64,000 nt of DNA from Phallus indusiatus (lineage: Eukaryota > Basidiomycota > Agaricomycetes > Phallales > Phallaceae), in contig JAQFWX010000011.1 in assembly GCA_027605045.1 (NCBI GenBank), positions 186,001 through 250,000 of the forward strand. Direction: 5' to 3'. Of the stretch, positions 37,999 to 53,307 are shown piece by piece (the first letter of the stretch is position 1; each line of letters opens with the position of its first letter). The notes beneath the pieces are model-generated. The model was not told the DNA's origin. It did no database searches and was given only the letters and a program-made list of their open reading frames with translations. The position numbers and the translations under genes are program-made.

Positions 37999-39764
37999 TC
38001 AGTCCAGCTTGCACCAATCAACCGTCCCATCTGGCCCGTATTTCTTGTCCAGCCACGAATTCGCCTCTCGAAAATGGCTGTTCCCAAAGAATCCCCTGTG
38101 CGCGCTAAGTGGCGATGGATGCTGCTCCGCGCCCGTCAGTTCCGTGGTACGTATACAGAAAAAAAAAAGAAAAGAAAAAGAAATAAAAAAACACGAGAAA
38201 ATAATAATAATAATTTTTCTCGGTCTTAGCAACTCACGGCGCTCGTTAAGATAAGATGCTTCTTCTGTTTGCGTATACCATGCGTGCCGAGGTAGGGTCA
38301 GATGAAGATCCTCTATACACAAGACTGAGGGTACCTTGTCCAATCGCGCGACACGCTTTTGCGCCCACGAACCCCACGCCAGGAACACTACCCCTCTGCT
38401 TACTCCCAATCGTTGACTTTCTGTGCATTCTCCATCTTTTCGTCCTAAATTCGCTCCTCCATACCGGTCGATGACGTCCACCACCCGATCGGTAAATTGC
38501 TCCCAGCCTTTGTTCGAGTGCGACCCGGGCGCACGAGCCCTTACCGTAAGGCAAGTGTTTAGTAACAATACCCCGTTGGAGGCCCAACTTGATAGATTTC
38601 TATTACCGCACCCCAACGGAAAAAGAAGCAGCGTGAGTGAATGTCCTAAGACGCACCCTCGAGCGAACAGACGCCCATTCCATTGCGCGAACTCACCCAT
38701 GATTCGGCGGTTCGAATTCAGGATACTCCGTTTTTAATTCAGTATAGATCTGTAGGTGGGTAGGCAGGCAGGTTTGTTTGTTTGTTTACAATCAACGCTA
38801 CAGTCAGCAAAGATAACCATCGGAACAGTGAGTGCCCACCGCACATTTTTCAACGAAGGTGGCGGCTGAACCCCTTTGGGAACAGAAAAGCATAGCCCTG
38901 TGCGCGGCGGAACGTTAGCGCAGTACTCCAACTTACATCATGCTGGTTTTCTCGCACCATGTGCTTGTCCGGGTCTGTCACAAGAATATCCGAAGGTTAG
39001 CTATTATAACTGCTGCGTAAACGAAGGAAAGACGCCCTGACGCATGGTATGGGTCTTGCCCAATGATAACGACACGTATCCTTCCTAAGGGCGTGTGACT
39101 CCAAGAATAGATATCCTTAGCTAATGGAGCAATGATTGCCTGAATCACATTGTACAACGCATCATTATTCACTGGTCACTTGCCTGGTGGGTATATCTTG
39201 CAGGCGCTGGACGTTCCCCCGAGATTTTCGAGCCCTTCGGAAGCGAGAAATCGCTTCAGGTTCAGAAAATACGGCTTTTTAATTTCCTCCGTCAGGACTT
39301 TCAGCCTATAAATAGCGAAGGGTGAGATTTAGGAATAATGCAAGTTCTAGTTTTAGTCAGAATGTGAAAGGGCTCTGCACGAACCAGCTCTTTCCCATCG
39401 TTTCCAGTTCTAATTTTAGCAGTGACAACTCCTCTGGCTTGAGTGAAGCACGGTATGCGTCGAGATTCAGTGGTATCGAATTCAAGGTAGGGATGCCGCT
39501 GAGTGAGACAGCTCTTCGCATCACGGAGGAAGAAGAATCGCTCTCGGTTTTCAATCGTTTGGTATTGTCACGCGGTGTTTTAGAGAACATATCAGCTATG
39601 CTCAGCTGACGCTTAAGGGATTTCCCGTCCTTGCCAGAGGTGGTATCATTATTATTCGAGTCGCCCTGTTTAGCATCTTTTTTGCTAGAGGGTATATTCT
39701 CTTTGGGTTTAGCAGTGGTATCTTCAGAGCGCGAAGTAGGCAGGTCATCAAGGTATACAGACAT
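37999..39764 (-). CDS. UNG1: Uracil-DNA glycosylase, family 1
   Basis: Nine exons: 39764-39385, 39305-39184, 39120-39042, 38974-38958, 38897-38845, 38749-38697, 38599-38335, 38264-38238, 38121-37999; 372 residues. Catalytic motif IIGQDPYHAPGQAHG (built from three exons, one of 17 bp), PPPSLKN, GVLLLNTCLTVR, VVFLAWGSWAQKR, KKHLILTSA and the HPSPLS loop. The enzyme removes uracil from DNA to start base excision repair. The N-terminus is Lys/Ser-rich and has a PIP-like box, RQLSIADMF. Intron 2 (39183-39121) starts with GC (GCAAGT); using the next GT would create a stop. The start at 39764 is the first in-frame ATG. Confidence 0.94.
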
Positions 39765-39962
39765 AGCGTAGATGGCAGAAAATGAAGAAAGATGAGGTGA
39801 AAGAAAAAAAAACAAAGGCACGAGAGATTTACCCTCGCGTACGCGCGCCGCGCCATTTTACACGCGCTGGTCACAGTCACGGTCACGGCTACCCAACTAG
39901 CACCCATATTCTCTGAATTGTGTAGGACAAGTCCTGACAAGCCATTCGCCCATTTTGAATAA

Positions 39963-42900
39963 AGTCTTGGAGTTCGTTTTCATTCAAAGCTTTCTGCGCC
40001 CAATCTGCCGCGTTCAACCAATTCGACTCCTTCGCCGCCGCCTCATTCGAGAAATGAGAACGTTCGTTCTCGAGCTAGTGCCAAGTCCGCAAGGCATAAT
40101 CGAACAGGCAGCTTTGCGTCCTCTTCCGCAAAGCCGGTAGACTGGAGCACCAGCTATCAAGCAAGTGCATCTTCCAGGTAAAGCTTCTTATAACTTAGAT
40201 ATACTCCTCTGGAAAATATATTTCTCGATTCTTCCTCTAGTGCCGGGACTGAACAAGATAGTTCGGATGAGGGAACGAGCAGCAGTGGCGAAACTGTTCT
40301 TACCAGGGGACGAGTATATAGAAGAAGCTTTAATGAAGGACATAGAACCATTGTATCTGGTATCATATTTCAAAATGAGCCATTATGTTAAACCGTTGAC
40401 GCCAAAATCAAGCAGAATCACCTTCACTAGTCAACCCCTCACCCCTCCACACAACTTTTACATCCCAGCGATCTGATTCACCCGCGACTGGACTACGATA
40501 CGCCCCCAGAATTCCTGTTATCTCTTCCACCAAGCATGCCCAATCGACGCTGCTGCCAGACACATTACGTGTCATCACCCGACTTCCTCGGAAAAACATG
40601 TCACTTCATTTCACTATAGATTTTAGAACAGTAATCGAAAACTGCCTACTTCTCACCCCGTTGGTTTTTGCATCGTACATATATCGTAATATTCCAAGTT
40701 ATAATGGCTTTCGTTCGTGGACGTTTATGGGTATGTTGATTCCCTAGTTATCGTTCGGGACTAACAGTTATCGTCATAGAAATCCCAATTTTGATCGTTC
40801 TGACTGTGGTTTACTTGATATTTATTTCTTTATTCTCTTCTGTACCCGCTATTGCTCATTCATCACCCATTCCTGTACGACCTTCCTCACCCGCAATAAA
40901 CTCACCCTCTCGTGTGTACACAGACGGCAGGCGACCCCCCTTGCCAAATAACTCAGTCGATAAAGATAACAACCTAATGTCTCGCATCTGGATGTCGGAG
41001 CCCCGAAATTATAGGTATGAACTTCTTTTATCAGTTTAACGAGTATTAAGCTTAAAAAAACTACTCAAACATTCATTCATGTATGATATAGAGACGCACC
41101 AGACGATGGTGCGGTGACTTCCTTGCTTCTCGCACCTTTAATCGCGACCGCGATGCTCATAGACTCTGAATACAAGCTCCGTTCTCCGGGCTTCTCTATC
41201 CTTCCTGAAGGATGGCTCATCGAAAGTCCGCCTACACTACCACAAAGTCGTCAGCCATCAACTGCATTAGAAGCACTAATTAGATCACGGAGAAATTTGG
41301 TTCAGCTCATGTCACTTTCGTCTGTAATTCTTTTGGTACACTTCTATGCATCCCGTCGATCCCAAAGCCAGCAATCGAACGGTTCCGAATCTAGTCTTCC
41401 TAAAACAGAAGGAAGTAAAACGATGTCTTATGTTGGTTTTACGTGTATCGTTACTGCTGCCGCACTCTTGTTTAAAATGGCACTGAATCAAATGAACATC
41501 GATATATGGCAAGGTGGGGGGTCGTCTTTTAGGCTATTTCAAATTCATCTCAAACCTAAACTAGATCTCGATTTCTTCGATGTCGCGGTCATTTCCTTTT
41601 TTTATCAATTCACTTTATACGTATCACTACGACTGGCCAGACAGGGTTTTACGGTAGGTGAACTCGGGCTTGTTGCTCAAGGTGCAACCGCTCTCTTTAT
41701 GGAGTTGATCAATATTACTATATCCAAAGTATGTGTGATAATTCTTTATTAATAAGACAGGATCGTTAATAAATAACTACTCTTCATCTTAGATATGGCC
41801 TATCACTACACCCTTCATCAAAACCTTCCGGTTACCTACACCATTACTTATTTATCAGATCGCACTCATACCGGGATCGATTTTGACAGGGTTTCTCCTT
41901 AGTCCTATTCTGGTTCTTTCGCGACATAGTGCCCGGCAGCCTACGAAACGATTGCGTAACCCTAAAGAGAACAAGCGAGATCGACGATTTCTTGCGCTGT
42001 CTTTCTATGTTTTGGCAGCCTTGATCGTTGGAGGACTGATCGGTCTGTGGACGCGGTGGTGCCTTGGCAAGCGAAATCCATGGTTATGGGTGCTTTTATG
42101 GTTGCTTGAAGGCCGTAAACGGTGGAGTCGTATTGGCTTTCTCGTCTACTGGGGATTACTTGGGACTATAAGCGTCGCTGGCTGGAACCGTCAACTAGCG
42201 AGAGCCAGACGATATCGTCATATTACACATAATGCGGGATCTGTGCCCCCCGTCACAACTTCCGCTAATACGGTTGCGGAAACTCTTAATGAGCATCCAC
42301 CACTCGTGAATACCGCTAACGTCGGCAACGTCAATGTCAATGTGGACAGGCTAGCGACGGCTGCTACAGAACTGTTGGACGCGGCCGACAAACATGTTCC
42401 CACTCTTGGACGGAATGGGAGACGAAAGTTTTTTCATGCATTAGCTGTCATCATGATGTTGCCTGGTATCGCATTCGATGTATGTTTATTCCCTTCCTTG
42501 TGATCTTATGGTGCTGACCTTGCTTCTTTGAACATCTTCGTGTTCTGTAATTAGCCGGCATTTCTACATTTATCACTCAGTGCTGCATTTGCCTTGTTCG
42601 TGTTCGCGGAGTACATCAGATACTTCGCCTTGTATCCATTTGGTGCTGCTGTGCATCTGTTTTTGAACGAATTCCTGGATCACAAGGACAGTGGAACTGC
42701 TATCTTGAGCCATTTTTACCTTTTAACGGGTTGTGCGGGGCCACTATGGCTTGAAGGGTAACTTTTCGCCATATATAACACATAATATAACTAATATGGT
42801 TCTTCTCGTAGATCATCTCGTATACTGGAGCTGAGTGGAATACTGTGTCTGGGTATAGGAGATGCAGTGGTGTGTTGGGTCGTCCCCTCTCCTCTCTCCG

Positions 42901-43287
42901 ACACACGAGTATTAACTTCCTTGGATAGGCTTCCGTTGTAGGGAGGAAAATAGGACGACATAGATGGTCACCTCATTCCCCAAAGACCATAGAAGGAAGT
43001 GCGGCCTTCGTTGTCTCCGTTGCGTTCTGTGCCTGGTTAATAAACGCATTGAAATTCTTTCCATCATATTCGGTAAGTGCGACCACTGTAATGTTCTGGC
43101 ACATATTTTCTCAGGAAGCCCGATTCGTACGTCTGGTTGTGCTGAAACAAATTATTTTTTTTAGTTATCACGGTATATTTTCGCTGTCATGACTTGTGCT
43201 TTATTGGAGGCCGTCTCCACACAAAATGATAATCTTACGTTGCCCGTATACATGTGGAGTATATTAGTGTTGCTAGAACATTCGTAG
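39963..43287 (+). CDS. SEC59: Dolichol kinase (SEC59/DOLK) with long N-terminal extension, start unresolved
   Basis: Ten exon segments close in frame: 39963-40177, 40241-40359, 40413-40730, 40780-41014, 41092-41728, 41793-42479, 42555-42757, 42812-42869, 42929-43072, 43165-43287 (about 912 residues from 39963). The C-terminal third carries the CTP-dependent lipid kinase domain: GRNGRRKFFHALAVIMM, HKDSGTAILSHFYLL, LCLGIGDAVASVVGRKIGRH and KTIEGSAAFVVSV. Many membrane helices precede it. Dolichol kinase makes dolichyl phosphate for N-glycosylation in the ER. The first segment is Ser/Arg-rich and has no ATG after its upstream stop, so a further 5' exon is likely, between the UNG start (39764) and 39963. 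That region would also be the shared promoter with UNG. Confidence 0.85.
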
Positions 43288-43566
43288 AAGGATTGGAATA
43301 AACGAAGTAACAAATGATTATTTTAATGGACGAATAAATACGGTTGTTGATCGTTATGGGTGGACCTGAGCGTCATCATGCATACCTTAGGGCTCTTTTG
43401 GTGTCTGCTAAGCAAAGGTTTTGAGCTCCACTCTGGCCAGACGCCAGTCATTAAACGTTGGCCTCTCAGAAGGCAGCAAAGGTTTTCTAGTCCATTTTTC
43501 TGTCTATTCTTCGCGTCTCAGTAGACAAAACTTTGCTCAGGGTCTTTGAACGAACCCGATCTACCC

Positions 43567-46500
43567 ATGGACAATGCTCCTGACAACGAGCAGCGCCGAC
43601 TAAATCTGCCAGCCGTTCAACCAATCAGTCTCAATGACGCTTCGTCGTCTTCCACCGTATCTTCTTCGACAAGATTTTACGTTCCAGCACAGACTTTGCA
43701 CTCGGGTGGCTCTAAAGGCCTCAACAAACGGCCTTCAACGGCGGCACTAGCTCAGAGCAACGACGTGTTACTACCAGCCACTCGTCAAGCCACAGCTGTT
43801 ATTCTCGATGACGCCATTGCTAATTCATCTGCTTTCGTCCATGACGCAAGACTAGCAGCCGCGAACAAGAGTCTAGATAATCGCGACCGAATTGGGTTCG
43901 TCGTCAACATATCTGGTGAGTCGTGAGGCAAAAGATCACCTCATTAATAACCTCGATATTCTGATGCTGAATAACTACTTAGGAGACCCAAATTCACTCA
44001 CGCCGTCGTCATTGCCCGAAGGTGTTTCTAATGACCTGTATCTTTCAAATAAAGATAACAACGAATTAAGTGACGAGAGTTTCGACTGGGGCTCATTCCT
44101 ACAGGCGTATGCCGCGGGCAAATGGGATCCTCGTCTCACTCCTAACCCTCCCAAAAGCCAATATATGTCAGAAATGGAAGCTACTAGCCCATATCCGGAC
44201 TCATCATCCCCATCAGCAACTTCTGGTGGGTCTCGCAAGCGGACACCTGGTACGTTCAGCTCCTCTAATTTGACTTCTCGTTTGTCTCTTGGGAGTGCAA
44301 ATGGAAGGTCACCGGTTTCTGGAATCACTACTATCTCCTCGCCCACTGCATCCACTCACTCTGCCTCCGTCCCAGGGCCTCATAAATCCATCAAATACCG
44401 CCGTCAAGGTGATAATCAGCAAAGTGCTACTAGCGTCTTGCCACATCTACCACTTCCTCCACCTCCCTCCCGGCCATTTTCTTCCAGAAGCATGTCGGAT
44501 TCTCCAACAATGACATATCCAGCAGCTGAGGGTACGACCAAGGCTGAATCATTACATGAGCTTCATGCCGCAGCTGCAACTATGCGACTGGCCGCAGAAG
44601 GGGTTGACGTCAGGCCTTTGGCTCTTCCAAGTCCAGAAGTTGAACTCACGGATCCATTTCGCGGTCATACGGCGTCTTTGACTTTAGCACCTCGTCCTAA
44701 ATCTGAGAAGGTTGGTACGGAGAACGAGACAGATTTTACAGGTCCATCAAAGCCTCCTCCCGTTGAGAGCGGTGGTCAATCGAGTCGCAAGATTCGCCTC
44801 AACAGCTTCTGGAACATTCTGAACGATGTTATTGGCTCTCCTCCAACCGCAGCTAATCCTGGTTTTCGGAATCATACTACTTTTGAACATCCCTCTGCTC
44901 TACCTACTATATCGGCCAGTCCTCCTATCACCCCCGAAGATGGAGTTACAAATACAGAAACGGATTCTGCCACAAACCCCGACGCATATGTAACCGCCGA
45001 TTTACTACCCTCGGGATCCCCTAGTCAAAAATCGTCGCGTGATTATTTTACTATCCCTGTGTCTAAACGGAACCGTCACCCGCCTGCCTATCCGAAGACC
45101 ACACGAGGTAGCTCCCAGAACACGAGTCAGGCTTCTACTGCTCTTCCTACAACATCTTCGGTCGACTACGCCTCTGTATTCGATTCTAGTTCTAGTTCCT
45201 CCCAATCAATACTCCCGCCCCGCCCCCCTTTAGATAGAACAGTGTCTGAACCAATTAGCATGAAACACTCGAATTATGTCGATAATTTTTCGATTGACGC
45301 TTCTCCCGATATCAGCGCAATCGCAAGATCGTACTCCGAAAGTCAGAAGCATCCTCGTGCCCGTGTCAAAGAGGAAGTCGAGTACCTACACCGAGGTTAT
45401 CTTCGACCACCCACTCCACCGAGTGAATGGGAGCGTCAGAAAGCATTGTACAAGTATGCACGTCATCTGGGCAAGGATTCATGTTATTTACCATCTCTTT
45501 TTCAAAAATACCAGATTCAATATCGTTCATACCGCCAAAGACGCGAATTTTGATCGAATCGCCCTTCTGGCTAAACTAGTCTTCAACGCCAAAATCTGTT
45601 TAATCTCTCTTATTGACGCAGATGAACAGTAAGCATTCAATTTGACTAATTTCTGACGTATGGTCTTATATGTCTCAACCAGATGGTTCAAATCCGAGTG
45701 TATGTTAACCCTTTTTTTACCATTTCGGTGTATGAACTATTTTTGTAGTTGGATTGGGACGCGAATCTTGTCCTAGAGATGAATCCATTTGCAGTCATGC
45801 TATTTTACAAGAGTGAATTGAAAATTTCAAAGTTCTTGGTCCACCCGGATACTCATTGCTGTCATCAGTAGTTGCGAACCACTGGTTATTCTTGATACTC
45901 ATACCGATTGGAGATTCTCTAAAAATGTAAGACCAGCCAATTATATTTACTGTTCCTTGCAGCGCTAATAATATAATTTATCTCGAAGCCATTCGTCATT
46001 TCGCATCCCTTTGCGAGATTCTATGCTGGCGCTCCTTTACGGACGGCAGAGGGATATAACATCGGAAGGTACAGCATCACTCCTATTTATCCTTCAGACA
46101 TTAAAAGCCGCTCCACAGTCTTTGTATTATTGATACCGAACCTCGTTCGGAATTTGGACCTCGCCAAAGACATACGCTGAAAGAATTTGCGGTATGTTAT
46201 CAGATTATGTTGATTTCGTTTCTTGTTAATCAGGCTTAGGCTATTGTCATGAGGGAGTTGGAGTTATGGAGAGACAAGGTAAGAATATCCGTATTCCCGT
46301 CTATTTTTGATTCTGATACGGGGCGCATAGATACAACTGAGAATACGAGATAGAATTCAGAATTCAGTAAGATAAACATATCAGCTGACACTTGACATGG
46401 CTCAATTATTCGACTCAGATGGAACAATTTACACGTGAATGTCTTGAAATTGATACACAAGCGCAGAAGGGAGACCCTCGTTCCTTGCTGTCAAGTACCA

Positions 46501-49500
46501 GCATGGAGAAGATTTATGATCGAGCTGTCAAACTTGTCAAACGAACTCTTGACGTTGAAGGCGCAGTTCTAATTGACGTCTCCACGTTTGAGGAATTCGA
46601 TACGCATAATTTGGAAGCGTCTCCGTCGGTCCTATTGTATCACTCCGATCCGAAGCAAAGTCCTCTGACAAAACCTCTCACACCGGCGGGGTTTGCGCAA
46701 ATGTCACAGTTTTTTAGGGATTTTCCCGATGGCAAAGTTTCAGAAGCCGTCCTTCCTGCTTGCATACGAAGCCTTATGCCCGGGAATATTCATTACGCTT
46801 TAAGTACGCCTCAACGCGACTCCCCCCTCATAGGAATCTGATTTTTTTACTTTTCTAGCGGTACCGATAATGAACATCGATAAGAGACCTTTTGCCATGC
46901 TCTGCGCTTATAACACTAACGCCAAAACGAAACCTTATGTTAGTATTAATTTTTTGAAGCCACTTTTTCCGTTGATTTAGCTCCCAATAATTCTGAATTA
47001 GCTTGAAGGTCACGAATTATCTTATTTACGCGCTATAGGTAAGATTTTATATTTATTTTGAGAAAGGTGATTTTCGTTTTTATTTTGTTGTGCTCATACT
47101 TCGAATTAGGCGTAATTATTCTAAGCGCGGTTCTTAAACGTCGGATGATTTTGGCTGATAAAGCAAAAAGTTTATTTATCTCAAAGTTCGTCCCCTTTAA
47201 TAAATTATTGGGCCGATCTAACATTCCCCTTTCCCTTCAACGCAGTATTTCCCATGAGCTTAGGTATGCAATGATGGAAATGACGTTCTATTAATTTACT
47301 CACCAGTGTTTCTATCTTTAAGAACCCCGTTGCATGGCGTATGTGACGTAAACTCTATTCCTCCCTTCTTGTTTACTCACTTCTCCTAGATATTGGCCGC
47401 CGCTGAATTGCTGTCGGGCACTGATCTCACTCCTAATCAGAAATCATTCCTCAGCACAGTTCAAGCATGCGGCACCTCCCTGGTGGAAACTGTAAATCAT
47501 GTTCTAGATTTTACCAAACTCAGTGGGAGCACGAAGGCAGGAGGCTCTGAGACGGTTATCCGTCCGGCTCAGTATGCGTTTCTCCCTTGATGCCTTTTTG
47601 CGATGTCATAATTGAATATGACAGGGTTGATATGTCACAATTAATCGAGGAAGCCGCGGAAGGATGTTGGATCGGTCATAGGGGTCGCCATTCTTCTGAA
47701 ATCGGGAGCGTGTATTCGCCCCAGAATAATGAGGACATGGCACCTAAGGATGTTTGGCTTCGTTCACGGGTGGAGACTGTAGTCGATATTGAATATCGAG
47801 CTCAGGTACCCTCCTCTCCCAGTAGTATCCTATACATTTGTCAATTGACTTAAATCTGTCAGGGCTGGAATGTACTCTGCGAAAAAGGTGGCATAAGACG
47901 CTGCCTAATGAATCTTCTCGGAAACTCCTTGAAATTCACTTCGGTGCGTCTCGATTGAACCTATATTGGGTCTTTAGGTATTTACCTTTGAGACAGGAGG
48001 GCTACGTACATGTTTCTCTGCGTCAACTACCTTTGAGTCACGACGCACCCGAAAACCGAATCAAGCTAGAGCTTGGAGTGTTTGACTCAGGAAAGGTGCT
48101 TGTCTACGTTTTGTCACGTTTGAAGCCTTGTTAACGTTCATCCAATTTCAGGGCATTAGTGAGGATTTCATTAAAGTGAGCAAGCTTAACCTTGGGTTCG
48201 ACTTGAGTCTGTAGCTTTTACAGAACCAACTTTTTCAACCGTTTTCCCAAGAAAACCCCCTCCAGCCCGGCACTGGTCTCGGCCTTGCCATTGTCAATAG
48301 CATAATTCGTTCCGAAAGTATCAAAGGCAAGATTGACGTCTCGAGCACGGAAAATGTTGGCACGGACATTAAGATCATATTTGAGGTTGAAGCCATACCT
48401 GCTGATCCTGAAAATGAAGGTCTATGGGAAAAAGAGGGTTTCGAGAATGCCCCTATTGTTTCCTTGCTAGGATTTGGAGATTCTCGTGGAGAGATTCTAC
48501 ACAAACAGATCATAACCCAATACCTTGTCAATTGGTGGCATTTTTCCCTGACATATTCCGAGACAGAACTGGGAGACTTGATTATTCTGAACGAAGATAT
48601 CGATCTAGTGCGTTACCGAATAGACCAGCAAGACTGCTCACGTCCGCTTATTTTCATATCTTCTGCACGTGGCGATCCGAATGTTCTGAGTATCGCGGAT
48701 GAATATCAACGAGCTGGTGGTTTTGCTCGTGTTGTATTTAAACCGGCCGGTCCTACTGCCCTTCAAGCCGCTCTTAGGCTTTGTATCCAGGTTATTCGAA
48801 TGGGTACTATCCCCTTAGTCCCTCGTCCCTTGAGTCAAGGTTCGTTGCCCGGTGACCGACCGGTGGGTCGAGATCTTGTCATAGGTCCTTCGGGCTATGT
48901 CTTGAACAGGCGACGGTCAGATGGTACCGATCCGTCATTGCTATCATTGCGTCCGAGCATGGCCCCTCGTAGTGTTACTCATCAAAATTTACAACGAGCA
49001 ACGGAGTCTTCTTCTATCAGCACCACAGCCATCGACGAGTCAGATACAGAAAGTTCCACCAATGTCTCTTCCATGGTTTCGGTAGGTTCAGGCGGGTTGC
49101 TGTTAAGATCCTCCATCGGTACATTGGTATCCAACAAGCCCATTCACGTTCTCGTTGTGGAAGATAATAGTATACTCCGGGAACTGCTGTATGTTCTATT
49201 CTTCCCACTAACCTTGCCGCATGCTTATAAACACATGATTCTCCAGTGTCAAATGGCTTCGTACCAAGGTAATACTCGGGATTAAGTCGGTTCACAACAC
49301 CGTGATGCTCAATCAAGCTTACAGGGATATCATGTACACGAGGCTGCCGACGGTCAAAGCGGTGTAGAAGTCTTTAAAACGCAGATCTTTGAGTGAGTTC
49401 ATAGATCTATCTGGAGATAAGTATACTAATTATCTGGTCAAGTGTGGTACTACTGGATATGTCAATGCCTGTGCTGGATGGTCTGTCTGAAGCGTCCAAT

Positions 49501-49825
49501 AAACGTGGTTTCATTTATTCTTTACTTTTTTTTTACTTTAGGTGTTGGTGCTGCAACGGCTATTCGGAGAGCTGAACGTGAACGACGCCTCGCACGTTCT
49601 CATTTGCCTTCAACAGCGGAGTTGATGTATTCCAGTAAACTCATTGCCTTAACGGGCATGTCATCTCGGGAAGACAAACGGAAAGCTTTCGAAGCCGGTG
49701 TTGACGGATAGTATGTTATCAGACCTCCTTCCGCGGACTAACCCGACTAAACCGTTTTTAGTCTCGTGAAACCTGTTTCATTCAAAACACTCCAATCCAT
49801 TTTCAGACAATTGGGAATTACTTAA
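43567..49825 (+). CDS. GAF-domain hybrid histidine kinase
   Basis: About 27 exons. A long Ser/Pro-rich N-terminus (to 45420) ends at RPPTPPSEWERQKALYK; the GAF domain follows (45515-46278, with LISLIDADEQWF, ESICSHAIL, FYAGAPLRT), then a linker with a second GAF-like stretch (46419-47038). The kinase core has an H-box ISHELRTPLHGIL built from exons 47109-47185, 47246-47263, 47323-47338 and 47390-47571, an N-box NLLGNSLKFT, G1 DSGKGIS and G2 GTGLGLAIV. A receiver domain closes the protein (VVEDNSILR, phosphoacceptor LLDMSMP, LVKPVSF). It should autophosphorylate and feed the Ypd1-type phosphorelay. No membrane helix was seen, so it is probably cytosolic. The frame changes once near 43905-43925 with no plausible intron. 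Confidence 0.88.
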
Positions 49826-50058
49826 ATTTCGGTTCGTTTTCGTGCATCTCATTTCGACTTCGGCATTTTTCAAAGTAGCATAGTGACAAGGACATAATAC
49901 TACTCTGTATAAGTAAACGTAATTATAATACACCACTCTGAATGTAGAAGAATCATATTTTATTTGTTATGAAAATTACAACTTTTTTTTGGCACTCTAT
50001 GCACAGAGATCTAGTTCTTTTTTTTTTTGGAAAATCAAGAATGATAGTAATGGTATTC

Positions 50059-51884
<1,826 letters not shown>

Positions 51885-53307
51885 TTTTTTCGAGTTCGAA
51901 GAAAGAAACTGAGAGGAGAGTTGATTTGGGCGGGTCTGAGTCACCTTTTGAGTAGCGAAAGGTCTTTTCGAGCAGTTCTTTTAAGCCATTAAGTTTTCGC
52001 GTGACGTGACGTAACGGCGTCAATTCGAAGGCAGATTGGATTGGAGCTTGATTTCGGCGAAAGCACTTCAGCGGCACAGTCGAGCTAAGAGGATGTCAAA
52101 CGACATAAACCTTGCATAAAAATTCATCACAAGTTTCGCGTAGATCATTTCAAATCAACTTCAAAATCTCCAAGCTCCAAGCTCATTTCCAAGAATTCAT
52201 TTGAAAAAAAAACAACCCGCGTCCTGTTTATTACTTATGTCAAAGTAGACACATGACTGACTAACTTAGGAGGATTAGAATGGAATTTCAGAACGATTTT
52301 ATCAATGGAGACTAAACGAGGAAGCGAAAACGAGAGCTCTATTCATTTCCGAAGAAGTAGCAGTGGCACCCTTTTCAGGACACCATGAACTATAGACTCT
52401 GAACAAGGTGCCATAAATTGCTAGACAATGAAAAGATAGCACGTTTCTGAAAGAAGCTTATGGACCCTTAAACGAAGATCTGAAAAGGCCGGATTTCAAC
52501 AGAAATTTCACTACAAATCGAATTTGAATGACTCCGCACGTACGAATTCATCTTGACTCCTAAGGCTAATAAGCCAACTCACACCTCCAAACCAAAGCTG
52601 GCACCTTCTGTTCCTTCTCAACATCTTTGAGATCAAAGAGCAGAGAGAAGAAAATAACGTAAAAAAAGGCTGAAGCTACAACCAGCAGAGTTTGCTTCGG
52701 ACAGCTTGCGACTTGGGACTTGGCTGGTACGAGTTTGGACTCGCGGCGATGGGCTACAAGAATTTGGCGCGCGGCCTGTTGCGCTGCCGCGAGAGTATCA
52801 CCGCGCCGGATGAACAAGGCCATGAATTATTACTTGGTAGAGTGCTTAGATACATATACCTACCTTTTCCAAATAAATGTTTTTGTACCTAGAGAAAGAT
52901 CTAATTAGATTATAACAAATAGAGAGATGAAAAAAGAAATTCCAACAGTAATTCGCTCAAATTTCAGACTGCGCGGTAGAACATTTGGCAGTCGGACGTC
53001 CCAACAGCGACCCAGGCGATGAACGTTAAGAAACCATGGTACTTGGTGTTGGTACTTATAGTGGTTATCCATTATTAGATTGGTTTCAGTATATGTATTA
53101 GGGTTTTGTTCTATCCGAATAACTTAAATTAGCATATTAAAGACTTCACACAACAGCCGCCGGCGTTTAGCCTAGATGCATTTGTCTTGCTTATCTAATT
53201 GGGGAAAAAATATTTAGAGGTGAAGGAGTGACAGAATTATAATACGGTGAAACTTACTTTGAAGGGAGAAAGCAGAGTTTCGAGTAGAAAATACTATGTT
53301 TTTGTCT
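51885..53307. other. Homocitrate synthase upstream region and non-coding DNA
   Basis: It includes the lysine gene promoter near 51885-52070, one copy of a dispersed repeat (52076-52151), and a small minus-strand open frame (52823-52566) without recognisable features. Confidence 0.4.
52076..52151 (+). repeat. Dispersed repeat, copy 1
   Basis: About 75 bp beginning cagtcgagctaagagga and ending cgcgtagatca. It matches 63907-63989 in the same orientation with roughly 80-85% identity by eye, apart from a gap of about 13 bp. The two copies lie either side of the helical protein pair. It may be a remnant of a transposable element end. Confidence 0.7.

Noticed and set aside
40165..40476. Plus-strand open frame containing a transposase-like Lys/Leu pattern
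   Set aside because: It is an out-of-frame reading of dolichol kinase exons.
52566..52823. Minus-strand open frame with an Ala/Gln-rich start
   Set aside because: No ATG context, splice support or motif; the overlapping plus-strand frames are equally long.
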